Positions 18,502-26,303 of a DNA stretch of 64,000 nt are shown here, one piece after another. The notes under the pieces are model-generated. The model had not been told where the DNA came from. It worked only from the letters and a program-made list of their open reading frames with translations, and made no database searches. How positions within the stretch are numbered: position 1 is the first letter of the stretch; each line of letters opens with the position of its first letter. Position numbers and translations under genes: made by a program. The stretch spans positions 2,418,001 through 2,482,000 of the forward strand of contig NZ_CP084876.1 of the NCBI RefSeq assembly GCF_020525925.1, in the 5' to 3' direction. The stretch comes from Klebsiella quasipneumoniae subsp. quasipneumoniae (GTDB lineage Bacteria; Pseudomonadota; Gammaproteobacteria; Enterobacterales; Enterobacteriaceae).

Positions 18502-19101
18502 ATGCATCTGGTCAAAACGCTCCTCACCGCCGGTCTGCTTTTTTCCGCCGCCGCGCAGGCTCACAATGTGCTGGAATTCCCGCAGCCGGAAAACAATCCG
18601 GAAGAGTTTTACGCAGTCACCGAGATCCCGGCAGGCGGGATCATTAAGTATGAAACCGACGCTAAAACGGGGTTTATCGTCGCCGACCGCTTTCAGTCGA
18701 TGCCGGTGGCTTACCCGGCGAACTACGGTTCATTAACCCAGTCGCTGGCCGGGGATGGCGACCCGCTGGACGTAGTGTTTTACACCCGCGCGCCGATGGC
18801 CCCGGGCACGCTGATTAAGCTGCGGCCGATCGGCGTTCTTAAGATGATAGACGGCGGTGAGAAAGACGACAAAATCATCGCCGTCCCGGCCAGTAAAATT
18901 GATCCGACCTATGACGACATTCAGACCATCACCGATCTGCCGAAAATCGAGCAGCAGCGGCTGGAGGCCTTCTTCCGGGTCTATAAAGAACTACCAGAGG
19001 GGCGGAAAAAGGTCGAGCTGGCCGGTTTTAATGATGCCGCCGCCGCGAAGCAGGAGATCAAATCGGCCTGGGAGGCCTGGAAGGCGAAGAACCCGCAATA
19101 A
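18502..19101 (+). CDS. Secreted family I inorganic pyrophosphatase
   Basis: A 199-residue pyrophosphatase with a clear Sec signal peptide (hydrophobic residues 5-17, cleavage after AQA at residue 20). The family I signature DGDPLDVV lies at residues 85-92, and the active-site lysines and tyrosines around YPANYG and the acidic DGGEKDDKI are present. It would hydrolyse pyrophosphate in the periplasm, whereas the usual enteric Ppa is cytoplasmic and has no leader. No strong ribosome site is visible, but the signal peptide fixes the start at 18502. Confidence 0.9.
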   Translation: MHLVKTLLTAGLLFSAAAQAHNVLEFPQPENNPEEFYAVTEIPAGGIIKYETDAKTGFIVADRFQSMPVAYPANYGSLTQSLAGDGDPLDVVFYTRAPMAPGTLIKLRPIGVLKMIDGGEKDDKIIAVPASKIDPTYDDIQTITDLPKIEQQRLEAFFRVYKELPEGRKKVELAGFNDAAAAKQEIKSAWEAWKAKNPQ

Positions 19102-19108
19102 TACTCAT

Positions 19109-19132
19109 CGCGGGCGCAGTCCGGCGCCCGCG
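19109..19132 (+). terminator. Possible terminator after the pyrophosphatase
   Basis: CGCGGGCGC (19109-19117) pairs with GCGCCCGCG (19124-19132) eight bases after the stop. No T tract follows, so it may act only as an RNA-stabilising stem. Confidence 0.45.
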
Positions 19133-19497
19133 GCGATCCTGCTTATCATTCCCTGTCTGGCGAAGTCCTGCGGAAACGGGCGCACGGGTATTATGGCGTC
19201 CTGATGAGAGGAACCGTTTTTAATGACGAAGGCCTGTAACAAGAACTATCAACCTGATTGTACCAGGCGGGCACTGAACTCAATAAAGCGCTCATAGCAG
19301 TAAATGAGCGCAGTCCACGATGAGCGAAAAGCCGAAACTGGAACGGTTCACACCACCGATCGCAACATGACTAAAATTGGGGGAGGTTAGTCTGCAGGGA
19401 GGATGTCAATGTACCAAAGAGTTGCGCTAATATCATTTCATTATATAAACATCCCCGGTGAGTACCGGGGAAGATGAGGTGCTACCAGACACCAATG
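19133..19497. other. Gene-free stretch at the edge of an AT-rich island
   Basis: No open reading frame, repeat or RNA gene could be recognised here. Both strands are broken by stops. The sequence changes from GC-rich backbone to AT-rich DNA around 19370, which marks the approximate left edge of the island holding the orphan gene at 19498-20328. Confidence 0.5.
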
Positions 19498-20328
19498 TTA
19501 GTCACCAAAACAAAATTCGATTTTCTTATCGGTTTGCTTAGTATTTGTCTCTTCGAGCCAGTCATCAATTGACTTGAACAGAAGTGAACATAGTTTTTTA
19601 GCAATATTCTTATTCAGCGCCATACGGTTAAATTTAACCTCTACTCTGCTGACCTGTACTTCTGAACTAAATTCATCTGCCGGAGCATTCTTGCCGCTAC
19701 TGTGTTTCTTCTCCATTGCAACATTAGATGAATAAAAGGATGTAGTCACTTCATCATTTACACACATTGTGCTTTGAGTAAATAACACTTTCTTTTGCTT
19801 TTCATTTACCCGACTCATACAACTTTTCGCCAGTGATGTAAGCCCTGCCTTAACGGAGTTTTTATCTCCATCGCTCATGCCGGAGTAAATGTCGGCTATA
19901 TTATCAATTAAAGAATCATAATTTCCTTCGGAATAGGTCACTGTGGTCGTGTCAGTTTTGGTTACAATCATTAAAGGGAATTTCATTATCTGATCAATAT
20001 ATTTTTTGAAATTCTCAGCATTGTCTGCACTTTCAGGTTCAAGCGGTTTCCACCCGGAGCGACTTTGCGCTATCCCCATGACTGTGGTGACAAAATTTGC
20101 AGGGCTGGAAACCAGTTTTTCCGCAAGTTCATCAATATCAGTAATAAGGCTTAATTCCTTACCAATTTCACGCTCCTGCGTTGCGGCAGAACCAGTAAGC
20201 ACGGAAGAACCACCCGAAATATGCGTGTTGCCGGTGGTGTTTAGACCATCTAAGCATATACCAATTGAATTAACAGCCTGATTATCCAACCAGCGTTCTA
20301 CATTACACATAATTTCATTGCTTTCCAT
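19498..20328 (-). CDS. Orphan hypothetical protein in AT-rich island
   Basis: A 276-residue protein I do not recognise. It has no signal peptide or membrane segment; it is soluble and rich in Ser, Thr, Asn, Asp and Lys. Around residues 95-180 it is organised in alternating helical and strand-like stretches (KFPLMIVTKTDTTTVTY, then ADIYSGMSDGDKNSVKAGLTSLAKS), and it ends in KIEFCFGD. The start is supported by AGGAG eight bases upstream. Base composition is far more AT-rich than the flanks and codon use differs, indicating horizontal acquisition. The gene stands alone between gene-free flanks. A secreted effector or toxin-like protein is possible but nothing visible proves it. Confidence 0.7.
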   Translation of the reverse strand: MESNEIMCNVERWLDNQAVNSIGICLDGLNTTGNTHISGGSSVLTGSAATQEREIGKELSLITDIDELAEKLVSSPANFVTTVMGIAQSRSGWKPLEPESADNAENFKKYIDQIMKFPLMIVTKTDTTTVTYSEGNYDSLIDNIADIYSGMSDGDKNSVKAGLTSLAKSCMSRVNEKQKKVLFTQSTMCVNDEVTTSFYSSNVAMEKKHSSGKNAPADEFSSEVQVSRVEVKFNRMALNKNIAKKLCSLLFKSIDDWLEETNTKQTDKKIEFCFGD

Positions 20329-20884
20329 ATTAAATCTCCTTTTGGTAATTGAATGCTGTAAATCACAATATATATAGTTAACTGTGAAGAATGTGAATTA
20401 GATCACTTCATAAATACTTTGCATTAATTTCATAGGGAAAATAATATGTCATATAAATCATGAGTGGCTGCGCATTCACTGAATTAATATATAATGCTTC
20501 ACGTTGCCTTCTTTATGGAAACATTGCCAATAAAGCAGAGCCGGGCAATGTAAAAAAACGATGAGATGCCTGCAGACCTTGTTATGAGTTCCCGCCATAA
20601 TCTGCACGGGTGAGCATCCGTAAATTTGCATTATTTAAAAATCAGAGTAAACACGCGGTGACATATCGGTAACTGTCAAAGAGGGTTCAGACGCCAGAGG
20701 TTTCAGGGGCCTTAGCGCCGGCAGCTTGCCGCTGACAATCAGGAGGAATGTTTTTCAGTTATTCCAGCGACACCATGGAACTTAACACGGTAGCTGCAAA
20801 GATTTCCCCGGGTCAGTGAGCCTTGACGAACGATGCAGATGATGGTTGTATTATACAACTATCTACTTCACTGGACGCCTCACT
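20329..20884. other. AT-rich gene-poor region with one minimal ORF
   Basis: This carries the promoter of the leftward orphan gene and that of the rightward MarR-GNAT gene. One 23-codon ORF (20748-20819) is preceded by AGGAGG, but only about two bases separate it from the ATG. It begins MFFSYSSDTMELNTVAAK and may be a remnant. No repeats flank the island that I can see. Confidence 0.45.
20823..20859 (+). promoter_or_regulatory. Putative promoter and autoregulatory operator of the MarR-GNAT gene
   Basis: GTTGTA-TTA-TACAAC (20845-20859) is a perfect palindrome with a 3-base centre. A candidate -35 TTGACG lies at 20823-20828, and the palindrome overlaps the expected -10 region (TGTATT or TATTAT). 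MarR-type regulators often repress their own promoters at TTGTA-type palindromes, so autorepression is inferred. Confidence 0.6.
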
Positions 20885-21838
20885 ATGTCTGACACGCCTT
20901 TAATCCAACAAATTCGAACGGCCTCGCGGTTAATGGTGCGCGAGCTGGGTTTTATGAACACCACGCTGGCCGCCACCCACTATTCACCCTCGGCGGTGCA
21001 TACCCTGCTGGAGGTGTCGGTCAGGGGGACGATAACCGCCGCGCAGCTGGTCACATTGCTCGGGCTGGAAAAATCGAGCGTCAGCCGGATGGTCGCCCGT
21101 CTGCTGGCCGCCGGAGAGCTGGAGGAGCGCCCCTGCGCGGAGGACGCGCGATCTAAATCGCTGGCGCTGACCGCGAAAGGGCACGACACGGTGGCAACGA
21201 TTAACGCCTACGGTACCCGCCGGGTGGTGGAGGCGTTAGCGCATCTCGATGAGACGCAGCAGCGGACCGTCGCCAGCGGACTGGCGGCCTATGCTCAGGC
21301 GCTGGCGCAGTGTCGGGATGCTGCGCTTGCGGAAACGACGCCGCAAATTTCGCTGGTGACCGGCTATCAGCCGGGGGCGATTGGCCGGATAGCCCAGATG
21401 CACGGGGAGTATTACGCCCGGCACCATGATTTCGGCGCTTTTTTTGAAGGCAAGGTTGCCAGCGGCGTCGCGGAATTCGCCACCCGGCTTTCCTCGCCGG
21501 TCAACCAGATCTGGCTGGCGATGCGCGAGGGGAAGATTGTCGGTTCGGTGGCGATCGATGGCGAGGATCTCGGCCAGCAGCAGGCGCATCTGCGCTGGTT
21601 CATTCTCGATGACAGCTGCCGGGGAACCGGCATTGGCAGGCGGCTGCTCAGTGAGGCGATGGCTTTCTGCGATAGTCGTCAGTTCAGCGCCGTTCAGCTG
21701 TGGACGTTTAAAGGTCTGGACGCGGCCCGCAAACTGTATGAGTCCTTTGGCTTCACGTTAACCCGCGAATGGCAGGGGGACCAGTGGGGAAAGATGATGA
21801 CCGAGCAGCAGTTTACCCGGCCAGGAAACGCCGGCTAA
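20885..21838 (+). CDS. MarR-type regulator fused to GNAT acetyltransferase
   Basis: A 317-residue two-domain protein. Residues 1 to about 145 form a MarR winged helix (TAAQLVTLLGLEKSSVSRMVARLLAAGELEERP is the recognition region). Residues about 160-310 are a GNAT fold with the acetyl-CoA loop DDSCRGTGIGRRLL and the final ARKLYESFGF motif. The track-independent choice of ATG at 20885 gives the MSDTPL start; an upstream TTG at 20846 falls inside the operator. Such fusions probably couple acetylation of a small molecule or protein to gene control. No obvious target gene is adjacent except the convergent ABC-F gene. Confidence 0.85.
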   Translation: MSDTPLIQQIRTASRLMVRELGFMNTTLAATHYSPSAVHTLLEVSVRGTITAAQLVTLLGLEKSSVSRMVARLLAAGELEERPCAEDARSKSLALTAKGHDTVATINAYGTRRVVEALAHLDETQQRTVASGLAAYAQALAQCRDAALAETTPQISLVTGYQPGAIGRIAQMHGEYYARHHDFGAFFEGKVASGVAEFATRLSSPVNQIWLAMREGKIVGSVAIDGEDLGQQQAHLRWFILDDSCRGTGIGRRLLSEAMAFCDSRQFSAVQLWTFKGLDAARKLYESFGFTLTREWQGDQWGKMMTEQQFTRPGNAG

Positions 21839-21855
21839 GGGCGTTTCCTGGCCGG
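21817..21855. terminator. 15-bp perfect inverted repeat between convergent genes
   Basis: CCGGCCAGGAAACGC (21817-21831) is repeated in inverse as GCGTTTCCTGGCCGG (21841-21855) around a 9-base loop. The left arm lies within the last codons of the MarR-GNAT gene and the loop contains its stop codon. It sits between convergent genes and probably blocks transcription or stabilises the 3' end, although neither strand shows a T tract. Confidence 0.55.
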
Positions 21856-21870
21856 CGGAGAGCGCGAAGA

Positions 21871-23583
21871 TTACGCCAGCTGGTTAAGCAGCCGGGCGAT
21901 CTCCTCTCGCCACTGGGTCTGCAGCGAGGGCTTTTGATGTTTCGGCTTACGGGCCATATCGTCCGCCAACCATTGCTCCAGGGCTATCAGGCGCGTCAGC
22001 AGCGCCTCTTCATCATCAGCCGCGAGTGACGGCTCCTGGGATGAGGAGGCCGCCGTCAGGGTGGGGGTCTGCGCCTGCAGACGGGCATAGACCTCCTCCA
22101 GACTGTGCCACTCCGTTAACCCGGCGCTGTCGATCAGCCAGAAGCGGTTACAGCTTTCGCTAATAAGCTGGCGGTCATGACTGACCAGCAGCACGCCGCC
22201 GGGATAGTCGCGGAGCGTCTGCGCCAGCGCCGCTTTGCCCTCCATATCCAGATGGTTGGTGGGTTCATCCAGCAGCAGCAGGCTGTAGCGCGCCAGCGAC
22301 ATGCCGACGAACAGCAGCCGCGACCGCTCGCCGCCGCTGAGGGTGCAGACCTTCTGTCCATGCCTCGCCCAGCCAAACCCGGCGGCGATCAGCGCCCGTT
22401 TACGGGTGTCCGCCGACGGGGCGAACGGCGTCAGGGCGTCGAGCAGGCTGGCCTCGTCCGGCAACTGCGCCAGGGTCTGGTCGTAGTACCCAGGGTGAAG
22501 CCGGGGGTGCAGACGCAGCCCCGGAAGCGGCGATGCGTCGTTCATCTGCTGCCACAGCAGGCGCAGCAAGGACGATTTACCGCCGCCGTTGCGGCCCATG
22601 ATGGCCACGCGATCGCCGCTGCGCAGTCGCGCCACGCCGGTGGTGAACAGGGCCGGTAGTCCCGGCGCGGGAGCCACCGGCAGCCTGTCCATCTCCAGCA
22701 GGCGGTCCGCCGGCAGGGCGTCCCCCTGCAACACCAGGCGCCACGGCGGGCCGATGCTGAGCTCGGTCTGCTCGTCTTTCAGGCGGGCGACCTGCTTCTC
22801 CATCTGTTTGGCTTTGCGGGCGAGATCTTCGTTGTCATACACCCGCCCCCAGGTGGCCAGCCGCCGGGCGCTGGCGCTGACCCGGTCGATCTCTTTTTGC
22901 TCCGCCTTATGACGTAACGCGGCGCTTTCATCCTGCTCCTGCAGTGCCTGACGGGCAGCGCTGCTGGGCAAGGCGAAGCTGTGCAGCGTCTGGTCGCGGA
23001 GGATCCAACTGGCATTAGTTACAGCATCCAGTAAAGCGTTGTCGTGTGACACCAGCACGAAGCTCCCCTGCCAGGTCTGCAAGAAGCTTTCCAGCCACAG
23101 CAGGGTGGGCAGATCGAGATGGTTGCCGGGCTCATCCAGCAGCAGCAGGTCAGGTTGGCGGATCAGCGCCCGGGCCAGCAGCAGGCGCGTATGCTGTCCG
23201 CCGCTCAGGGTGCTGGTTTGCTGCTCCATCACCGCCGGCGTGAAGCCCATCTGCGCCAGCAGGCGTTCGGCCAGCCAGCGCTGTGCTTCCCGCGCGTCGG
23301 CGGGTAACAGGTCCAGCACCGCCTGCAGCAGCGACTGCGAACGCAGCGCCTCCGGCAGATGCTGTTCAACGCGGGCCATCAGACACTGACCGGCGAGTGA
23401 GACGCTGCCCGAGGTGGGCGCGAGGGTGCCGTCCAGCACCTGCAGCAGGGTGCTTTTGCCGCAACCGTTATGGCCGATGAGACCGATACGGTCGCCTTTC
23501 TTCAGGGTGAAGGAGAGGGTATTAAACAGCGGCCCAAAGGCAGTCTCCACGTGGAGCGCATGGGCAGTTAGTAATGTACTCAT
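21871..23583 (-). CDS. ABC-F ATPase (ribosome-associated type)
   Basis: A 570-residue protein with two ABC ATPase domains and no membrane segment. Walker A motifs are GHNGCGKST (near residue 37) and GRNGGGKSS (near residue 325), with signatures LSGGQ and LSGGE and Walker B LLLDEPGNHLD and LLLDEPTNHLD. The charged linker between them (RVYDNEDLARKAKQMEKQVARLKDE) is the P-site tRNA interaction motif region of ABC-F proteins, and there is a C-terminal basic extension. It is not one of the four standard E. coli ABC-F proteins (EttA, Uup, YbiT, YheS) as I recall them. ABC-F proteins resolve stalled ribosomes and some confer resistance to ribosome-targeting antibiotics. The ATG at 23583 is weakly supported by a ribosome site, in line with control by the structured leader upstream. 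Confidence 0.88.
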   Translation of the reverse strand: MSTLLTAHALHVETAFGPLFNTLSFTLKKGDRIGLIGHNGCGKSTLLQVLDGTLAPTSGSVSLAGQCLMARVEQHLPEALRSQSLLQAVLDLLPADAREAQRWLAERLLAQMGFTPAVMEQQTSTLSGGQHTRLLLARALIRQPDLLLLDEPGNHLDLPTLLWLESFLQTWQGSFVLVSHDNALLDAVTNASWILRDQTLHSFALPSSAARQALQEQDESAALRHKAEQKEIDRVSASARRLATWGRVYDNEDLARKAKQMEKQVARLKDEQTELSIGPPWRLVLQGDALPADRLLEMDRLPVAPAPGLPALFTTGVARLRSGDRVAIMGRNGGGKSSLLRLLWQQMNDASPLPGLRLHPRLHPGYYDQTLAQLPDEASLLDALTPFAPSADTRKRALIAAGFGWARHGQKVCTLSGGERSRLLFVGMSLARYSLLLLDEPTNHLDMEGKAALAQTLRDYPGGVLLVSHDRQLISESCNRFWLIDSAGLTEWHSLEEVYARLQAQTPTLTAASSSQEPSLAADDEEALLTRLIALEQWLADDMARKPKHQKPSLQTQWREEIARLLNQLA

Positions 23584-23598
23584 AGTCAACTTACTCAA

Positions 23599-23780
23599 GA
23601 GTTACAGGCATGCGAATGCCTCGTCAAAACTCGCTGACGATAACCCGGTAAGCCGGAGAGAAGGGATTCTGTGAAGGGTCTTCGCTCAAGCCAAAGTTAT
23701 CGCAGCACGATACCGATAACGCTTGAGCTGGCGCCATTGCCTAAGGCATGTGAAACAATAAACATTTCACAATACAGCAT
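23599..23780 (-). promoter_or_regulatory. Leader-peptide attenuator upstream of the ABC-F gene
   Basis: The leader has three parts on the minus strand. First is the 27-residue leader ORF at 23697-23780. Second is hairpin A: GCTCAAGC plus GTTATCG (23728-23714) pairs with CGATAAC (23702-23696) and GCTTGAGC (23691-23684). It overlaps the end of the leader ORF. Third is hairpin C: GAGTT and AGGCAT (23632-23616) pair with ATGCCT and AACTC (23611-23599), directly before the ABC-F start region. A second GTTATCG at 23644-23638 can pair with the same CGATAAC, giving a mutually exclusive alternative fold. This is the layout of ribosome-stalling attenuators; function is inferred. Confidence 0.7.
23697..23780 (-). 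CDS. Leader peptide of the ABC-F gene (27 aa)
   Basis: A short ORF beginning MLYCEMFIVSHALGNG and ending SVIGIVLR. AAAAGGAGG lies five bases upstream of its ATG, the strongest ribosome site in the neighbourhood and far better than that of the ABC-F gene itself. The stop lies inside the apical part of hairpin A. Peptide-mediated ribosome stalling is the likely role by analogy with the leader peptides of inducible ribosome-protection and methyltransferase genes; no stalling motif is recognised by name. Confidence 0.65.
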   Translation of the reverse strand: MLYCEMFIVSHALGNGASSSVIGIVLR

Positions 23781-23800
23781 GGGGGCCTCCTTTTATATTC

Positions 23801-24073
23801 AGTAAGTGAATGGGTGATGGCAGTGTAGTGGGGAAAGGAAAAGCGCGCCAGTGACAAAACTGGCAGGGTGTGGAGAAGCGTCGGATATCGATTGTCCCGC
23901 CCCGCGCGGCTGCAGTTTCTGCCTGCGGAGCGTCTACGAGGAGGGAAGAGGCCATGATTTTGCGTGGCACAGGGCGCGCGGCAAATGCTATCTGGTTTCT
24001 ATTTTTACGATAAATGAATATGGGCGAAAAAGGCGTTTCAGTGGCAGGGAATATTATCCGGACGCTATTAATA
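23801..24073. other. Intergenic region upstream of the ABC-F leader
   Basis: No gene is supported here. It should contain the promoter for the leftward ABC-F leader, but I could not choose a convincing -35/-10 pair. Minus-strand TACACT at about 23822-23827 is one weak -10 candidate. Confidence 0.4.
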
Positions 24074-24097
24074 ACCGGGCCGATCGTGCGGCCCGGT
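24074..24097 (-). terminator. Terminator of maeA
   Basis: ACCGGGCCG (24074-24082) pairs perfectly with CGGCCCGGT (24089-24097) around a 6-base loop. On the minus strand it is followed by TATTAAT. Confidence 0.7.
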
Positions 24098-24105
24098 GAG
24101 CGCGA

Positions 24106-25803
24106 TTAAATTGAGGTGCGGCGGTAATTACGATATTCCGGCAGCCAGAAATTATCGCTGATGGACTGCAGCAGCGCTTCCGCGGACGTTTTCACCGCCA
24201 CGCCCTGCTCCTGAGCCACCTTACCGACCGCGAAGGCGATCGCCCGCGAGACGGTCTGGATATCCTTCAACTCCGGCAGAACCGGGCCTTCGCCGTTGTT
24301 CACCAGCGGCGAGTGTTTCGCCAGGGTTTCGCTGGCGGCCATCAGCATCTCGTCGGTGACCCGCGACGCGCCGGAGGCGATCACCCCCAGACCAATGCCC
24401 GGGAAGATATAGGAGTTGTTGCACTGGGCGATGGGATACTGTTTGCCTTTCACGGTGACCGGGGCAAACGGACTGCCGGTGGCGACCAGCGCCTCGCCGT
24501 CGGTCCAGCTCAGGATATTCTGCGGCGTGGCTTCCACTCGTGACGTTGGGTTGGAGAGCGGCATCACGATCGGCCGCGGGCAATGCTTGTGCATCTCGCG
24601 GATAATCTCTTCCGTGAACAGCCCCGGCTGACCCGAAACGCCGATCAGGATGTTCGGTTTCACGTTGCGCACCACGTCCAGCAAGGACAGGACATCGTTA
24701 GTGGTATCCCAGCCCTGCAGATGTTCACGCTTCTGCACCAGCTTGTTCTGGAACGGCAGCAGATTAGGCATGCCGTCGGTTAACAGGCCGAAGCGGTCAA
24801 CCATAAATACGCGCTGGCGGGCCTCTTCTTCACTGAGTCCTTCGCGGACGATCTGGGCGATAATTTGCTCGGCGATGCCGCAGCCGGCGGAGCCCGCCCC
24901 GAGGAAGACGATTTTCTGTTCGCTCAGCTGGCTGCCGGCGCCGCGGCTGGCGGCGATCAGCGTCCCGACGGTGACCGCCGCGGTGCCCTGAATATCGTCG
25001 TTAAAGGAGCAGATCTCATTGCGGTAGCGGTTGAGCAGCGGCATGGCGTTCTTCTGCGCAAAGTCTTCAAACTGCAGCAGCACGTCCGGCCAGCGGGCTT
25101 TAATCGCCTGGATCACGTCGTCAACGAACTGATAGTACTCGTCGTCGGTAATACGCGGATGACGCCAGCCCATATACAGCGGATCGTCCAGCAGCTGCTG
25201 GTTGTTTGTCCCGACGTCCAGCACGATGGGCAGGGTGTAAGCCGGGCTGATGCCGCCGCAGGTGGTGTACAGCGACAGTTTACCGATCGGGATCCCCATC
25301 CCGCCGATCCCCTGGTCGCCGAGGCCGAGGATACGCTCGCCATCGGTCACCACAATCACTTTGACATTATGGTTCGGGACGTTTTGCAGAATGTCGTCAA
25401 GGTTATGGCGATTCTGGTAGGAGATAAAGACGCCGCGGGCGCGACGGTAAATCTCGGAGAAACGTTCGCAGGCGGCGCCCACCGTCGGGGTATAGATAAC
25501 CGGCATCATCTCTTCGAGATGGTTGCCAATCAGGCGATAGAAAAGGGTCTCGTTGGTGTCCTGGATATTACGCAGGTAAATGTGTTTGTCGATTTCTGTT
25601 TTGAATCCCTGATACTGGATCCAGGCGCGTTCCGCTTGCTCTTCGATGGTTTCAACCACTTCCGGCAGCAGGCCAAGCAGGTTGAAACTGCTGCGCTCTT
25701 CCATACTGAAGGCGCTGCCCTTGTTGAGCAGAGGGAATTCAAGCAGAACGGGGCCCGCGTAGGGGATGTACAGGGAACGGTTTTTCTTATGGGTAAATTG
25801 CAT
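24106..25803 (-). CDS. maeA: NAD-dependent malic enzyme
   Basis: A 565-residue malate dehydrogenase (oxaloacetate-decarboxylating) converting malate to pyruvate, CO2 and NADH in the cytoplasm. Matches to E. coli MaeA include [20 protein letters not shown], the [17 protein letters not shown] region, the metal-binding FEDFAQKNA segment and the nucleotide-binding [15 protein letters not shown]. It is followed by a strong terminator and lies next to sra, as in E. coli. Confidence 0.97.
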   Translation of the reverse strand: MQFTHKKNRSLYIPYAGPVLLEFPLLNKGSAFSMEERSSFNLLGLLPEVVETIEEQAERAWIQYQGFKTEIDKHIYLRNIQDTNETLFYRLIGNHLEEMMPVIYTPTVGAACERFSEIYRRARGVFISYQNRHNLDDILQNVPNHNVKVIVVTDGERILGLGDQGIGGMGIPIGKLSLYTTCGGISPAYTLPIVLDVGTNNQQLLDDPLYMGWRHPRITDDEYYQFVDDVIQAIKARWPDVLLQFEDFAQKNAMPLLNRYRNEICSFNDDIQGTAAVTVGTLIAASRGAGSQLSEQKIVFLGAGSAGCGIAEQIIAQIVREGLSEEEARQRVFMVDRFGLLTDGMPNLLPFQNKLVQKREHLQGWDTTNDVLSLLDVVRNVKPNILIGVSGQPGLFTEEIIREMHKHCPRPIVMPLSNPTSRVEATPQNILSWTDGEALVATGSPFAPVTVKGKQYPIAQCNNSYIFPGIGLGVIASGASRVTDEMLMAASETLAKHSPLVNNGEGPVLPELKDIQTVSRAIAFAVGKVAQEQGVAVKTSAEALLQSISDNFWLPEYRNYRRTSI

Positions 25804-25927
25804 CGCACTAACTCCTTGATCGTGTCCACAGTCCCGGCGCGGCGATAAGCGAAGGGCGGGTGGAAAAGCAGCGGGCAGAGTATAGAGCAGAAGGTCTTCA
25901 AGCGGGTAAACAAGCCGTCAATTGCCA

Positions 25928-25961
25928 TAAAAAAACACCATCCTGGCAACAGGACGGTGTT
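25928..25961 (-). terminator. Terminator of sra
   Basis: An 11-base stem with one mismatch (25934-25944 with 25951-25961, loop GGCAAC) is followed on the minus strand by a run of T residues. It lies 25 bases past the sra stop and protects maeA from readthrough. Confidence 0.85.
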
Positions 25962-25985
25962 GTTTATCATCACTCAGGCTGAAAA

Positions 25986-26126
25986 TTAACCACCGCGGCG
26001 TTTGCGGCCGGTAGCATGGATATGGTTGAGGGTGGTTTCTTCATCGCCTTCCAGCACCACTTTTTTCTGCTGGGAAAGCTTGTAGTTCAGACCGAGAAGA
26101 TGACGTGCCTGATGGTTCGATTTCAT
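25986..26126 (-). CDS. sra: Stationary-phase ribosome-associated protein Sra (S22)
   Basis: A 46-residue basic protein starting [13 protein letters not shown] and ending TGRKRRGG, homologous to E. coli Sra (RpsV), which binds 30S subunits in stationary phase. AAGGAG lies seven bases upstream of the ATG. The position next to maeA is conserved with E. coli, but bdm and osmC, which flank it there, are not adjacent here; an osmC copy is at 36466. Confidence 0.92.
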   Translation of the reverse strand: MKSNHQARHLLGLNYKLSQQKKVVLEGDEETTLNHIHATGRKRRGG

Positions 26127-26303
26127 TCTGACTCCTTTATCCTGTTCTGGTTTCAAGGGCAAACCCGGTGATGACCGGATGAAATGTAACCCAAAGTTGG
26201 CCGCACGTTTTTTATGCGGCCTCAGGTAGGGTGGTCCATTTTCAGGGCAATAGCAACCTTAGCGCGCCAGATTAAGAACAGTCTCCCTCGCGCAGCGCCG
26301 GCA

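Noticed and set aside
19220..19400. Possible transposase remnant at the edge of the AT-rich island
   Set aside because: Translations in several frames showed no recognisable transposase motif and no inverted repeats were seen.
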